A stretch of DNA of 64,000 nucleotides from Adiantum capillus-veneris. Its lineage: Eukaryota > Streptophyta > Polypodiopsida > Polypodiales > Pteridaceae. The notes beneath the pieces were generated by a model that saw only the letters and a list, made by a program, of their open reading frames with translations, did not search any database and was not told the DNA's origin. Within the stretch, counting starts at the first letter, position 1. Every line of letters begins with the position of its first letter. Location of the stretch: positions 45,042,279-45,106,278 of the forward strand of contig CM043970.1 of the NCBI GenBank assembly GCA_014529385.2. The letters run 5' to 3'. This document shows positions 35,721-47,679 of this stretch, in pieces. A program made the translations under genes and the position numbers.

Positions 35721-38700
35721 TCATGTACCATCATAGAGCATCTTTTCCAAAGAGAGTGCTTCAGAGTCCTTGGCGAGGTCTTCATTGTTTGGCCCCTCAG
35801 AATTTTGGTTTGAGTTACACTCATGCTTCACGGAACAATACCTACATGAGATAGCTGCCTTTTGACAGATCTTTGGTAGATCCTTTGGTAGAAGTCAACT
35901 CAAATAAGGCTTCAAGCAATACCCGTTTACCTTCCTGGAGTGCTCTTTCCCATTCAAGTCCATAAGTTGATAGTAACTTGAATTGAAAGCCTTCTTAACT
36001 ATGTATGGCCCTTGCCATCTAGTTTCAAATTTGGCATCAAAACGATTGTCGAGTCGATTGTCATACCTTAGCACAAGATCTCCTTCATTGATGCCTTTGT
36101 CCTTTAGTTTCTTGTCAAGCTTCTCCTTCGCCTGCGTAGCTTTCCTCTTGTAGCACTCATATGCTACTTCTCTTTTCCACTCAAGCTCAGCTAGGGTAAG
36201 AAGTCAATCCATCCATGCTTCTTGATCATCTTGTGCTGCTTTGCCATGAAGTCGCATTGTTGGAATGTTGAGCTCAATTGGTTGTAAAGTCTCTTGACCA
36301 TAGACCAAGTGAAATGGTGTGAACTCCGCGGCTTCCCTATATGTGGTTTGATACGCCCACAAGGCACCATCCAAGAAGTCATCCCACAACTTTGTCTTGT
36401 TTTTCACCATCTTTCTAATGATGCCTGCAATGACACCATTAGCTTTTTCTACCAAACCATTTGATTGGGGATAGTAGGGTGTACTATGACGATGTAGAAT
36501 GTGAAGTTCTTCACAGGCTTCTGTGAGCAAGCCCTTTCTAGACCCTGGACCATTATCAGAAACAATCTCCAAAGGTGTGCCAAATCTGCAACAAATGTGA
36601 GTGTACACAAACTTGCTAACTGTCTTCTCATTCACTCTTGCCACACTTTGAGCTTCTACCCACCTAGTCATGTAGTCTATGGCCACCAAGATATACAATT
36701 TTCCATTTTTAGTCCTGGGCAATGGACCCATAGCATCAATGCCCCATTTTTCAAACGGACCATGTGCAAGGACTAGCTGACGTGGACCATGTAACAGACG
36801 CTTGTTTCCATTAATCTGACAATTGTGGCAGCTTTTACACCAATGTTGAACATCAATGTGCAAGCTTGGCCAAACATATCCGGCAAGCAAAATCTTTTTT
36901 GCAATGAGTTACTGTGCAAAATGACCACCACATGCTTCCTCATGCAAACCTTTAGAATGGTTGGGATTTCCTCAATAGTTGGTACTCTTCTGCACACTTG
37001 ATCCTTCCCTCTTTGATAGAGGGATCCTTCTAAGAAGAGATACGCGCTTGCCTTTTTCATGAGTCTCCTCTTCTGAGCCTTCGTGAAGTCTTGTGGAAAC
37101 TCACCCTCCAAAATGTAGCTAATAATGGGAGTCAATGACTCCAATCCCTGGTATCTCGGTTGCTTGACAATTGCTGCCACCATGATGAACTGCACTTCTT
37201 TCTTAACACATGTAACTGCTTGTTGTGCAAGTAAATCGGCATCTTAATTTTGTTTCTTAGGAATATGATATAGTTGCACTTCTTCAAACTGATTAAACAT
37301 CCTATGAATGGCATGAACTTTTGTCCTTATGCTTTCATTCTTGCATGCCCAACTGCCTAAAATTTGCTTCACGATGAAAAGTGCATCCCCTTTTACCATG
37401 AGACGTTGTATACCTTGGCCAATGCATATCTTTAAACCATGAAATAGTGTGTCATATTCTGCTTCATTGTTGCTAGTTGAACCTGGTAGATTGACCTTTT
37501 CTTTCATGACCACCTCTCCACTTGGGTTGAGCAATACTAGCCCTCCCCCTGCTTTTCCTGTGGCTCGTCGAAAAGCTCCATCAAAGAACAAGGTAAAATC
37601 ATCAGGAATACTTTTAGGTGGTGGCAATGGTAGGGTCTTTACTTTAGGCACCTTAATCTCCTTCTCATGTACTCTATAAGTAAGGATACCTGCCAATTGT
37701 GCACGCACACTATCTTCTACCTCGAAAGAGTATTGGAACTCTTGCAATTCCATAATCCACTTTGAGATCCTAGTTCTAAGATTCATTTGAGATGACACCC
37801 AAGGAAACAAATTTTCTGCAGTGAGAATTACAAAAGGTTTTGGTAGCAAGTAGGATCTAAACTTTCTCACCGCAAACATGAGAGAAAGCATCATGAGTTC
37901 TGCCTCCGTGTAGCCTCTCTCCAAAGCATTCATGACCTTACTAGAAAAGTAGATGGGTCGCATCCGGGTACTATGGGGATCTTGTTGTAGCAAAACCGCA
38001 CCAATTGTTTCTTTCCCAACACTAGAGCTAACAAAGAATGTGTACTCCCAACAAGGAGGCATGAGTGTTGGTAGCTCTGACAGGATGACTTTAATGTTAC
38101 AAAAGTACTCTTTAAGCTCATAAGACCATGCAAATTCTACTTGTTGTGTCAACTTTTGCAAAGGATGAAGCAACTCCGAAGCTAAGTGAATAAAGCGTGA
38201 CATATACTTCACCTTTTGAATGAATGAGATTACCTCTTTGAGATTCTTGGGTGATGGGAGCTCAATAAGAGCCTTTGCCTTTGAAGGATCCACCTCAATG
38301 CCTTTATAGGAAACCTTGTGACCAAGCAAGATCACTTCATCCTCACCTATGTGACATTTGTCGGGGTTGAGTTGACCTCCCATGTCATAGAGCTTCTTTA
38401 AACCTTCTTCTACCCTTTGTAGATGCAATGATTTTGAGCTATAAATGCAGAAATCATCAATGAACACCCTAATTGACTTTCCAAAGAATGCTTGAAACAC
38501 CATGTTCATGAAGCGTTGGAAAGTTACAGGAGCATTTGTCAGTCCAAATGGCGTGACTCTAATAGCATAACAACCCCAAGGAGTGATGAAGGTTGTTTTT
38601 AATTGATCTTCCAATGCGATACCTATTTGAAAGTAACCCGAGTAGCCATCACACACAGTGTACTTCTCATGACCAGCTACCTCATTTAGTATCTCATCTT

Positions 38701-38880
38701 GAAATGGGAGGGGAAAGTGATCTCTTTTTGTTGCCTCATTGAGTGGACGGTAATCCACACACACCCTCCACTTGCCATTTTTCTTAGGAGTGACAACAAC
38801 GGGAGAGACCCACTCTGAATTCTCCACTGGATAAATGAAACCTGCTGCTAGAAGCTTTCTTACCTCCTTGAGTAAATTCT
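35721..38880 (-). pseudogene. pol: Gypsy Pol of element B, with stops and a frameshift
   Basis: The order matches element A: RT (FIDDFCIYS), degenerate RT-linked RNase H (FFVSSSVG), second RNase H (FFDGA, NNEAEYD, VKGDAL), integrase zinc finger, core (WGIDAMGP, SDNGPGS, NGLVEKAN) and GPY-type tail, ending LYDGT-stop at 35721. Interruptions relative to A and C: TAG for Lys before the RT (38879-38881), TAA for Glu in the RNase H NEDADLL block (about 37243), a frameshift between about 36955 and 36890 inside the integrase zinc finger, and TGA for Arg at about 36201 (CGA to TGA). The TGA and TAA changes make a full-length protein impossible. Confidence 0.85.
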
Positions 38881-38881
38881 A

Positions 38882-39784
38882 CTCCTTGATGACTCCTAGC
38901 CTTCGTAGCTTCTGAGCCTTAGGTGTGGCCTCTGGCTTCAACTCAATTTTGCGTTGAACAGCATCTACTCCACGCACATTGGTGTAGTCTTTAGCAAAAA
39001 GCTTAGGAAATTTCCTTAACACACCTTTGAGCTCCTCTCTTTCATACTTTGTAAGTGTTGTAGATAACATACCTTGTAGCATTCTTTCATCTTCCACTTC
39101 TTGGTTTTCTTGGGAACCTACCTCTTCCAAACCTGGGCAAGAGGTCTCCTGGTTGTTTGGCTTAAACCTTACCCCCATGACTTCAATGGAAGACTCCTCT
39201 TCAGTAATGCTGCCGCTACTTTCTCCTTCTGAAGTGCTATCGGTCCAGCCTTCCTCCGTCTCACTTTGAGATGATTCTTCATGGAGCTCCACTTGGCATT
39301 GCTCCTTCATGTCAAAGACAACCTTCTTATGATTGTCATTCCTTCAAATTAGCTTTCCACTCTCCCAATCCTGCAAAGCTCGCATTTTCATTAGCCATGG
39401 TCTCCCTAGGATAAATGGGTAACCATTTACTTTGGTAGACATGACATAGAAATCCACTGCCTTCTTAATACCAAAGGCCTCCACAGAGACATTTTTACAA
39501 ATGCCTACACACCTAGATTTGCTATTGTTTGCCATCTTGACTTTAATTTTAGGTGTCTCATGGATGTGCATGCCTAGTTTTTGCATGAGTCCCTCTGTCA
39601 TGATGTAAATTTGTGCACCCCCATCCACTAGACTTTTTCTAACCAATCTTCCTTTGATGTAACAATCTAGCACAGGTGTAATATCCTCATTCATTTCAGC
39701 ATGTGCAATTTTTACAACAGGCACACTCTCTTTTACCTTTCTCCTAGTGCTAACTGCCTTTGTTAAATCCCTCCTAACTTGTGG
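38882..39784 (-). pseudogene. Gypsy protease and linker of element B, with a nonsense codon
   Basis: The aspartic protease has LVDGGAQIYIM at its active site (Asp-Gly-Gly, as in many Tat-like elements) and the ILGRPWL block. In C the same positions read LVDGGAKNCIM. A TGA at 39344 replaces the Cys codon TGC seen in C. Downstream follows an acidic Glu/Ser-rich linker that leads to the RT. The frame is otherwise shared with gag. Confidence 0.8.
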
Positions 39785-40999
39785 TCATAATGCAAGAAAC
39801 TGAGGCCATGAGATATTAGGACCCTTACCTCTCATGTCTTCCAATAGGTTGTATGGAGCCATACCATGTCCAAGAGGGAAGTCCTGGAGATTGATACGAC
39901 GTCGAGTCCTCTTAGCTTCCTTGGTCTCCTTTGCCTTCTTTTCTCGTCCATGGTCACTTTGTGATGTGACACCTTCTTTCTCTTTACCTTTTCGTCGGCC
40001 ACGCTTAATGCCATTTGCTTCCATGTCAACCTCATTTGAGTTTGTCACCTCTACTACATGCACATTTGGGTCTGGCAAAGGTGGAACTCCTTCCACTCCT
40101 TGTGGAGGTGGTCTTGCTCCATTTGGCCTTTGTAGAAGCCGTGGTTGCTGACTAGTTCCTTCTCCTGAATTCATCACTGGGTAATTCAAGCTAGGTCTCC
40201 CTGGCTCCCCACGGGGCCAAGGACAATTATACATCCCATGTCCAGACTCACCGCAATTCCAACATTGCGAGACTCTCCTAGGTCGTGAATCTAGCTCTTC
40301 AGACTTCTTTGCTTGTCCCTTTGGACCTACAGCTTGTGCAAGGTGAATTGACAAGCTGCTTAAAGATTCATTTAACTTCTCAATCACTTCCACCGTTACC
40401 TCAGGAAGCTCCCTAGATGTTGATGCTTGTGACTTACCTTTGGGTCTAAGACCTTCTATTGGAACCTCCCCCCTTAGGCACTTGAGTTTTCTATATTTCT
40501 CAGCAGCCCTAGTTTCAACTACATCAAAGGTAGCAGGGGCACCCGCCTCAACTTTTACCTTAAGGTCAGGAAAGAGTCCGGCTATGAACCTCTCCCTCTT
40601 TAAGAACTCTGCACCATCACCAAGGTTAGCAACATTTCTCACCCATACAGCCCAAAGACGTAGAAACTCTTGCTTGTACAAGTAGTAGTCATCTAGGTCT
40701 TTTTGCTTATGAGAAACAATGTCTTGCCATAGTTTTTGAGTGTTTTGGGGATCAAAGAAGTATCTCTTGAAATGATTCACAACTTCCGTGTAATTCCCTT
40801 TAACTTCCTCAGGCAACGAGTCAAACCAAGTGCTAGCATCTTTCCTAAGGACCACTTCAAACATCTCTACGCGTTCTTGATCAGTTACTATCCTCTTGAT
40901 ACGACAAGACATCTTGAAATTTGCTAAAAATAATTCTGCATCCTCTCGAGGCTCTCCAAAGAAAAGAGGATATCCGGACATTTGGCGTTGGGCCTCCAT
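39785..40999 (-). CDS. gag: Gag of element B
   Basis: It starts MEAQRQMSGYPLFFGEP and carries a retrotransposon-gag domain (residues about 10-170, with TWFDSLPEEVKGNY and RLWAVWVRN), then a CCHC knuckle (CWNCGESGHGMYNC, about residue 245) and a Pro/Arg-rich and Lys-rich tail. It stops at a TGA where C has TGC for Cys, so in C gag continues straight into protease. It would form the particle in which reverse transcription occurs. Confidence 0.85.
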   Translation of the reverse strand: MEAQRQMSGYPLFFGEPREDAELFLANFKMSCRIKRIVTDQERVEMFEVVLRKDASTWFDSLPEEVKGNYTEVVNHFKRYFFDPQNTQKLWQDIVSHKQKDLDDYYLYKQEFLRLWAVWVRNVANLGDGAEFLKRERFIAGLFPDLKVKVEAGAPATFDVVETRAAEKYRKLKCLRGEVPIEGLRPKGKSQASTSRELPEVTVEVIEKLNESLSSLSIHLAQAVGPKGQAKKSEELDSRPRRVSQCWNCGESGHGMYNCPWPRGEPGRPSLNYPVMNSGEGTSQQPRLLQRPNGARPPPQGVEGVPPLPDPNVHVVEVTNSNEVDMEANGIKRGRRKGKEKEGVTSQSDHGREKKAKETKEAKRTRRRINLQDFPLGHGMAPYNLLEDMRGKGPNISWPQFLAL

Positions 41000-41085
41000 T
41001 GAATCGGTTTCAAAGTGACAACATGTTTTTGTTTTTATTTCTTAAAAGAATTTACACAATAATGTTTTCTAAATTGCAATCTATT

Positions 41086-41304
41086 CTACAACAAAATGAA
41101 AATATTCACATCAAATGACCTATGATAATCAATAAGAGACAGGATGACAGGGTTTGGTGATGCGAGAATTTCTCCTACTCTTTGGACACCAAACATGAAC
41201 ACCATACGTTGTTGAAAATGGATTTTTCTACTAATTGCAATGTTTATTCTAATGTGTGGAGTGAAATGAAAGGGGAAAACCTCTATTCTTGGGCCATTAT
41301 CCAT
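41086..41304 (-). CDS. Leader ORF2 of element B (72 aa)
   Basis: Small basic frame starting MDNGPRIEVFPFHF and ending FDVNIFILL. Its counterpart in C (62802-63020) is colinear, without indels, and differs by scattered substitutions. It is paralogous to the adjacent leader ORF1. It lies between PBS and gag in sense orientation. No known family is recognised. Confidence 0.5.
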   Translation of the reverse strand: MDNGPRIEVFPFHFTPHIRINIAISRKIHFQQRMVFMFGVQRVGEILASPNPVILSLIDYHRSFDVNIFILL

Positions 41305-41325
41305 TGTCTATGCATGACCTTATGC

Positions 41326-41538
41326 TTAAAACAAAACAAAAATATAGACGTCCAAACTAAGGTCGTACCTAATGAGAGGCAAAATAAAAGGATTTACTGA
41401 TGCGTTTATCTCTGCCAACCTAAGAGGACTTAAAATTCTACGAATTACACGTTGAAATTGCAACTAAGTACTAACAATTATGTGTACCTTTTGCCTTGCA
41501 ATGAGAATGAAGGGATCATACAAATTCTCGTGATTCAT
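41326..41538 (-). pseudogene. Leader ORF1 of element B, one stop
   Basis: Colinear with C 63042-63254 (starts MNHENLYDPFI, ends DVYIFVLF). One Lys codon (AAG in C) is TAG here, in the STKLQF block, so it is truncated in B. Confidence 0.5.
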
Positions 41539-41592
41539 GCAAGCTACTTGATTATGCTAAAGGTTGAGCCTACACAAAACATACACAAGCCG

Positions 41593-41610
41593 TCCTCCGT
41601 GGGGGTACCA
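41593..41610 (-). other. Primer-binding site of element B
   Basis: On the minus strand the sequence after the 5' LTR and a 3-base spacer (aat side) is tggtacccccacggaggac. It starts with TGG, the complement of the tRNA CCA end, and stands at the right distance from the LTR. C and E have the variant tggtgcccccactgaggac. I could not assign the tRNA. Confidence 0.65.
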
Positions 41611-41613
41611 ATT

Positions 41614-44220
41614 TGAGGCGGTCCAGGACAGGCAACAAGAAGAGCGGCCTCTAAACACCCTTCGAGGCCCCCATGCTGCTCAATTGGGACTGGGGCAAGC
41701 ACAATCAGAGACAACAACAACCCACGGCCAGAAACCAAACAAGAAAAGGGGCACCACCTAGTTGTAGATGCAAACTAGGACGCACGTGATATCTCCTTGT
41801 ACTCAAACGCACAAAGAGAGGGGAATGCAAGATAGCCACACACATCAAACACAAACATTCACCACGTCAGAGAGAGGTAAAGAGCACAAATCAACTTAAG
41901 CAAATCAGTCTTAGCCTTAAAGACTAGATACACACAAAGCTTGATGAGAAATAGAGAGACAACACAAAACTTGACCTTGTTGCCAATACAAAATTGTCTT
42001 AGGGTCACGGGATCCCTCTCACCGAGCACCCTCTTACAATTGACCTTTTAGGCAAACAATTCAATAAGCCCTCAAACCACCAAGCATGAAATGGCACAAC
42101 AAACTTCAAGGACAATATACCTTCAACCACCTGATGAGCCAACTTATCAAGTCAATTTGGAGAGAAGAGTCGTAGTTGCAGCATACAATTGCACCCAAAA
42201 CTATAAATCTTATTTATGCACAAGAGTAGGCTACAAGTGTGGTGAAGAGTATGGCATACACTCCACTCCTCTAGATGGCATAACTAACTTCAAGCTTCTC
42301 CATGCACCTATGTGTAATGATGGAATAGAGCACTCACGATGCACACACTCTACACAACTAGGCTTGAAGAGTGGTGTGTTATGTGTTGAGAATGGTGTGG
42401 TGTAGTTGTGATCATGTGATGATTTACAAGGGAGAGAAGAGCTCTATTTATAGGTTTTAGAAGCCCCGATTTGGATTAGGCCTAATCAAGTTTATTTGAA
42501 GGAATAAAAGATTATGCAAATTTTTATTTTTATTTTTATTTTTTAGTGAGGGTGGGTCTCTCTTGTCCTTTGAGTCACATGGATATGGGCTCAAGGGAAA
42601 AGAATTATTGAGGATGAAAGGAGAGAGGATTGAGTGAATAATTTGGGAGTGCCTACTCTAGTAGAGGATGCATTTTACAATAAGGTTAGTGGTTAGTAGT
42701 TAGTAATTATCACTAAAAAATATTTACAAAATCATTCACCAAATGGTGAGATATATGATGAGAAAAGTTAGAGAAGGGATGAGCTTGTAAAGAGAGGTTG
42801 AAGCTTTGGAGAAGTTGACATTCACCTCTTTACAGCACCGCTAGAAGAAGCGGTCAGCATGGCGAAGTAACGCGTGTCGATGAAGCTACGTTATCTTTAA
42901 ACCTTGGAAAATTCATGATAAAGCCTTCATTTGCAGAGGTTAACCTTGGATTTTTGCTGATTTTTTGAAGTTCTTTACAAAGCTGAAGAGAGTATGGTAA
43001 TATGAACATATATGTAGAGAGAAAGGGGGACACCTAGGGTGTAGAAATGGAGGATGAAGGCTATGGAGGTGTGAGAGAGATGTGGCAATGGTGAAGAGGG
43101 TGAATTAGGACATGGAAGTTGTGGGTTTGGGAGTGGGAAGGAGAGGGAGAAGTGTGTGTGAAAGAGGAAAATGATAAAGTGGAAGAGGGAGTGTGGCTGC
43201 ATAGCATGGGCAAATTGGGCTCCACCAATAATATCATAGCTCACAGCTCGTAGCTCAAAAAAAATATGAAAACATTTGAGGTGAAAATTTAGCTCACAAG
43301 CTACAACTTTTGTTTGTATCACCTTTTCAAATTCGGGGAGCATGTGATCTTTAAAAATTCATCAAAAACGACTATTTTTTCCACTGCACAAAGTCCTTGT
43401 GAGGTCCTTCTTTGGATGATTCTTTTGAATACTTCCAAGAGTGAGCACCCCATGGTGCATGCATGCATGCCACATACCCTTGACCTTATTTGGTAGGTCT
43501 ATAATTGAAGATATTGTTGAGACCATGATATAAGTGAATAGTACAACTAAGAAAATCAAATATTGAGGGGTCTAAAAAAATATGTACATGTCAAATATAA
43601 ATAATATAGGTGAAAAAAATATAAAGGGGTCAAAATAAATCTCTCTCATTATAAGTCTACCATAAAAAGATGAATATTTTTGGTGTTCTAATTTATGAGA
43701 GTAAAAGAGAATAGATGTAGGAAGGAAAAATCACAATAGTGAAAAAATATACACATAAATAAAACTAGTTTTTTTGGATTTTTGTTGGGATGGAGTTACA
43801 CCAAAAATAAGAGAAGCTTGCATGAAATTATTTTGTTATGGAATAAAGAGTATGCAAAATGGTAAGAAAAATATATGGTAATGGTGAGTCAATGTACATA
43901 GCATAAATAACACACCATAGGTAGAAATATTTAAATAAATACCAAAATAATTATGAAAAATCCTTTTATTTAGGCCCTATATACAATGAAATATTTACAC
44001 ACAAATGGGCCATAATATACTTATATTTTTTTTATTTTTTTGGCTCAATTAGCCCAGTGACTACCTAATTAAGGGTTTTTAAGAAAATATGGAGAAAGTC
44101 CCCTAACTCACACACACCTATATACAGTGAAATGGTAGGGATAGCCACAGTGTTTGGATGATTTTGGTAGGGTGGGTTAACTCACTATGGCAATTACGGA
44201 GAGCCGAAAAACGGCTATCA
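41614..44220 (-). repeat. 5' LTR of element B (2607 bp)
   Basis: Near-identical to 33092-35692, which shows a recent insertion or recent conversion. The 104-codon frame recurs at 42091-42405 (+) with an identical translation. It is antisense to the element, and whether it is expressed is unknown. Confidence 0.9.
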
Positions 44221-44772
44221 GTAGATGCCTTGAGGAATGGCTATTAGCTTTTGGTACTAGCTGAAAGCTTTTGGTAGAATTCTGTTTCCCCCTTTGGTGG
44301 TTTATGCTTGCTTACTATCAATGGTGTTTTGGTGGTATTAGTAGTTTTAGGTAGTTATGGTAGCTTTTGACAACATTGTTTGGTGGCTATTAGGGTTTTG
44401 TTTTCCCTGCTTATGTTTCAACTACTAATTGGTAGCCCGTGGTTTTGATTTGGTTCTATTTTTGGTAGTGTCTTTTGTCATTGATGACTTGGTAGTTTTG
44501 GTACTACTTGGTAGTATGATTCCTTGGGGACTTCTTTTGGTACTAATTGGTAGATTTTGGTACTAATCTAGTAGCTTTTGGTACTCATCCGGTACCCCCT
44601 TTGCTACTGTTGTTTGGCAGCAGACTGAGATTGATATGTTGGAGGCAACATGGAAGGAAGCACAAGGCCACACCCTCTTTGTGAAGCAGATGATTGTTGA
44701 TGTTGGGCTTGGGAATAGATTCATGTTATATCCTAGTCCCTAGGTTTTTGATTTGGTGGGTATGATCCACGT
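44221..44772 (+). pseudogene. T-rich sequence, right half, with a possible terminal exon piece
   Basis: The TTTTGGTA vocabulary of 32361-33091 continues to about 44600. It then reaches a polypyrimidine stretch and CAG (ttgctactgttgtttggcag, ending 44621), after which a coding-like run of 40 codons follows in one frame (QTEIDMLEATWKEAQGH ...) to a TAG at about 44742. This fits a 3' splice site and a last exon of the gene fragment at 31452-32360. The phase across the gap was not proven. Confidence 0.4.
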
Positions 44773-45411
44773 TGGAGCGGGGGAATTGGGAAACACACCC
44801 GACACAAACACAAGGGCCTCTCTATAGCTTAGGGTATCCACAACACCCCTATCCTCTTGGAAAACACCTTCAAAAACACGCTTCACACCAATAGACCACC
44901 GCCTGCTTGATTCCCAATCTCTACACACTCCACAAATCCACCACATGGCGCACACCTACTGCCATGGTCTGTCTCCACCCTTGCACACACACATAGCCTC
45001 TCAATCTCACTCTCTCACACAAAACACCATTGGTCCGGGGGGGCACACCTACTGCCACGATCTGTCTCCACCCTTGCACACACACATAACCGCTCAATCT
45101 CACTCTCTCACACAAAACACCGTTGGTCTGGGGGGGCACACACATCCACACAGTCGGCACCGAGAGGAAACACGAGAGCAAGAGAAAAAGAAGGGGGGAA
45201 GAGGAAACAACAGCAAAGCTGGGAAATAGTGGCTTCATTGCACTTCAAAAGGCATATACAAGGGCTTGCAATGCCATCACCATGGCCATTTTCAAGAAAA
45301 AAAATTCAAAGGGCTTTGACATGCACACTCCTCTGTCAGAGAGCTCCACTTTGCAGGCTCCAAAAGGCACAAAAAAAGCCCCTAATTTGATTAAAATTTG
45401 ACTTTTATAGG
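44773..45411 (-). repeat. 3' LTR segment of element E with internal duplication
   Basis: Aligns with 50434-50979. A segment of about 95 bases (cacacctactgccat... to ...ttggtccgggggg) is present twice here (about 44947-45040 and 45041-45136) and once in the other copy. No polypurine tract is found at its inner edge, so the true LTR may extend further right. Confidence 0.65.
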
Positions 45412-45543
45412 GGGGGGGGAGCTTTCAACTTTGGAAACTGCAATTGGTCCATCTGGCACCCTGATTTGGCATCTTTTGGAAGAAGTAGCCACTTTGCTTT
45501 TCTCTGCTCTCTCTTGCTCTTTTTGCACTCGGGGGGGGGGGGG

Positions 45544-45995
45544 CATTATTGATGTCGCTATTGCCCCCTAGGACTTTTTATTTTTTATTTCTTCTATTTT
45601 TTACCCCTTTGGGCTACTCAAATCTTGCACTTCCCCTTTGGCTCACCTTTGACCACCTCTATCTAGCCTTTCTCTTGACCTATCCTCCACTAGCCTCCTC
45701 TCTCTCTATTTATTTCTCCTCCTCCTCTTTTGGTCCGGCTCCCACTTTGACTTTTGCCTTGGATTGCCCTTGCTTGCGGCCTTGGAATGGCCCACTTGCA
45801 TTCACTGGGCGGCCCCCTAGGCCTCTCTCCCTCCCTCTCTCTGTCTCACTAACCGCGGGACTGCCCTCGAAATGCCTTATCTCTCTTCTCTGACTCGCTA
45901 CTCGCGGGACTGCCCTCAAAATGCCTTATCTCTCTTCTCTGACTCACTGCTCGCCGGACCCCTCCCCTTAGTGAGCAATAGCGATATCGCTATTG
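45544..45995. mobile_element. Possible small inverted-terminal element with palindromic ends
   Basis: The left end cattattgatgtcgctattg and the right end caatagcgatatcgctattg are similar. The right one is a perfect 20-base palindrome, so the two can be read as inverted termini around about 450 bases. Runs of G lie outside both. No target duplication is evident. Confidence 0.3.
45854..45957. repeat. Tandem repeat, about 58 bp, nearly two copies
   Basis: The block containing cgcgggactgccctc and atgccttatctctcttctct occurs twice in succession, with a third partial start (ctgctcgccgga). Confidence 0.8.
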
Positions 45996-47469
45996 GGGGG
46001 GGCACCTTGCCTCAAAATATTTGGCGGCCTTAGGCATGCGGGACTAGTTGCCTGAGGATTGCCATGTCGTCTTTGCGATACCACCATAGTGAGAGCACCA
46101 CCGGGTAGGACCACCCCATGCGCCAACGGTCGGGCGAAACCACCGTTAGGCTCCCTTGCGCCACCACTACACAGCGTCCCAAGGGGCCGCCATATCCACG
46201 CAATACAAGAGCTCCCACTCTATTCTATGCTCTACTATGGGCTCACGTTGATTCCTTTATACCATGCGCCCTCATGCCTTGCTAATGCATACGGGATCAC
46301 TCCCCATCCACGTGGCGGCATTACAAAGGCCTGCCTCTAAAGGCCTTCAATTTTCCCAGAAAAACCCTTCAAAAAAAACTTCGGGAATGAAAATTTTCCC
46401 CTTCTTCAGAGCATTGCTTCCTTCGTCTCAATCACGGCATGCCCGAACCGAAAAACCCCGCTAAAAACTGCCATTGTGGACTTTGACCCGCCCAACCTTC
46501 ACCACCTCTTGAGCCTTCCGAGGCCGCAAACTAAGGTCGTCAAAACCAACCAAAATCATCTGCAAGCTCACCAGCGCCAAATGCTCCCAACTTCATCCTG
46601 TTGTATCTTGCTGACCAGGTATCCGATTGACGTGCAGTGAGTTCTCGCCACTTTCACGTGAACACTATCACCGAGAACCTTGGCGAGGCCATAAAGATGC
46701 CAGATGGCGCATTCTTCAATGGGGGCAACTGGACTCAAACCCGGCCCCCTGAAAATTCTCAATTGACCATAACTTGCTAACCAAAGCTCCAATCTGCAAT
46801 CAGAGAAGACAGGCATGCTTCGTAATTTGAGCTCTACACATGTATCCACTAACGTCAGCTTGGTCCATCTTTCCCAAGCTGTCCTGTCCATCGGGAATTT
46901 GCTACACCTTCTATCTTTGAATTGCAATATCTTGAGCACCGCGGCTCCGTTTTATGAGATGTCTAGACCGGCCTGTAGAGCACATCGAACACTTCATTCC
47001 AGAGCACTGGCTCGGCACTTCAAACACCTTCACATACTATCCCATTTGGGCTCATCTTGAAGCTCTTTTGGCTTAAAAAACCTCTTTATACATACATTTC
47101 CATAGCCACTGGGCTGCCTGGACCTTGGTACTTGCCCTAGCCTTTTGCATTGCACCTACCTGCAACCTTTGCTTGGCATAAAACACTTTCTAGCTCGGAC
47201 CAACTTTGGTTGCACCGTCATTGCCCACCCCCTCATTGAACATTTAAGTTCAATCACACATGGGCTTATTGCACTAAAAAACTGCACACCCAAAACAAAC
47301 TCTCTGCACACCACAAAAACACCTAGCATATGTACAAAACCTAGCATCTGCCACCCATCGTTGTTTCTCAAGCGGGTTGCCCAACCCCCTGCTTCACCTG
47401 TCATCAACCACCTGGGTCAAACACCTGACATTGATCATCTTCACAGGCTAACAACATCTCTCTGTAGTG

Positions 47470-47679
47470 TCATACTTTTGTGCACAGCCAATCATCCATA
47501 TAGCTTGCTCTCGACACTACCCCCTCGTTTGAGGCATCCACAAGCCAATTGTCTACCTCCAACAAGAAATCATTGAGCATTCCATCATGCTCATACACAT
47601 CGCCACCTTCAACGAACATATCCGACCTTATCTCCCAACCATGTAGAACAGCCTGTGAAGGGCACTGTGGTTGATACGT
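47470..47679 (-). pseudogene. Distal part of the element E coding region
   Basis: A minus-strand frame, YQPQCPSQAVLHGWE ... to DDWLCTKV-stop, begins at the inner edge of the solo LTR and ends at 47470. It is probably the continuation of the gag-like polyprotein interrupted by that LTR. I recognise no domain. Confidence 0.4.

Larger units (their letters stand above)
33092..44220 (-). mobile_element. Ty3/gypsy Tat-like LTR retrotransposon B, full length (11.1 kb)
   Basis: Both LTRs, PBS, two leader frames, gag, protease, RT, two RNase H domains, integrase and PPT are all present on the minus strand. The 4-base direct repeat gtag flanks it (33088-33091 and 44221-44224). The coding part has several stops and a frameshift, so the copy is not autonomous, although its LTRs differ at only occasional positions. 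The insertion splits a TTTTGGTA-rich host sequence. Confidence 0.9.
45412..47469. other. Non-coding interior of element E with GC-rich and repeated parts
   Basis: Holds runs of 10-14 G, a region bounded by two similar palindromic 20-mers (45544-45563 and 45976-45995), and a tandem pair of about 58 bases around 45854-45957. Frames up to 143 codons occur on both strands, but none has a family signature. Confidence 0.5.

Noticed and set aside
47145-47576. 143-codon plus-strand frame
   Set aside because: Antisense to element E, with no motif; composition explains its openness.
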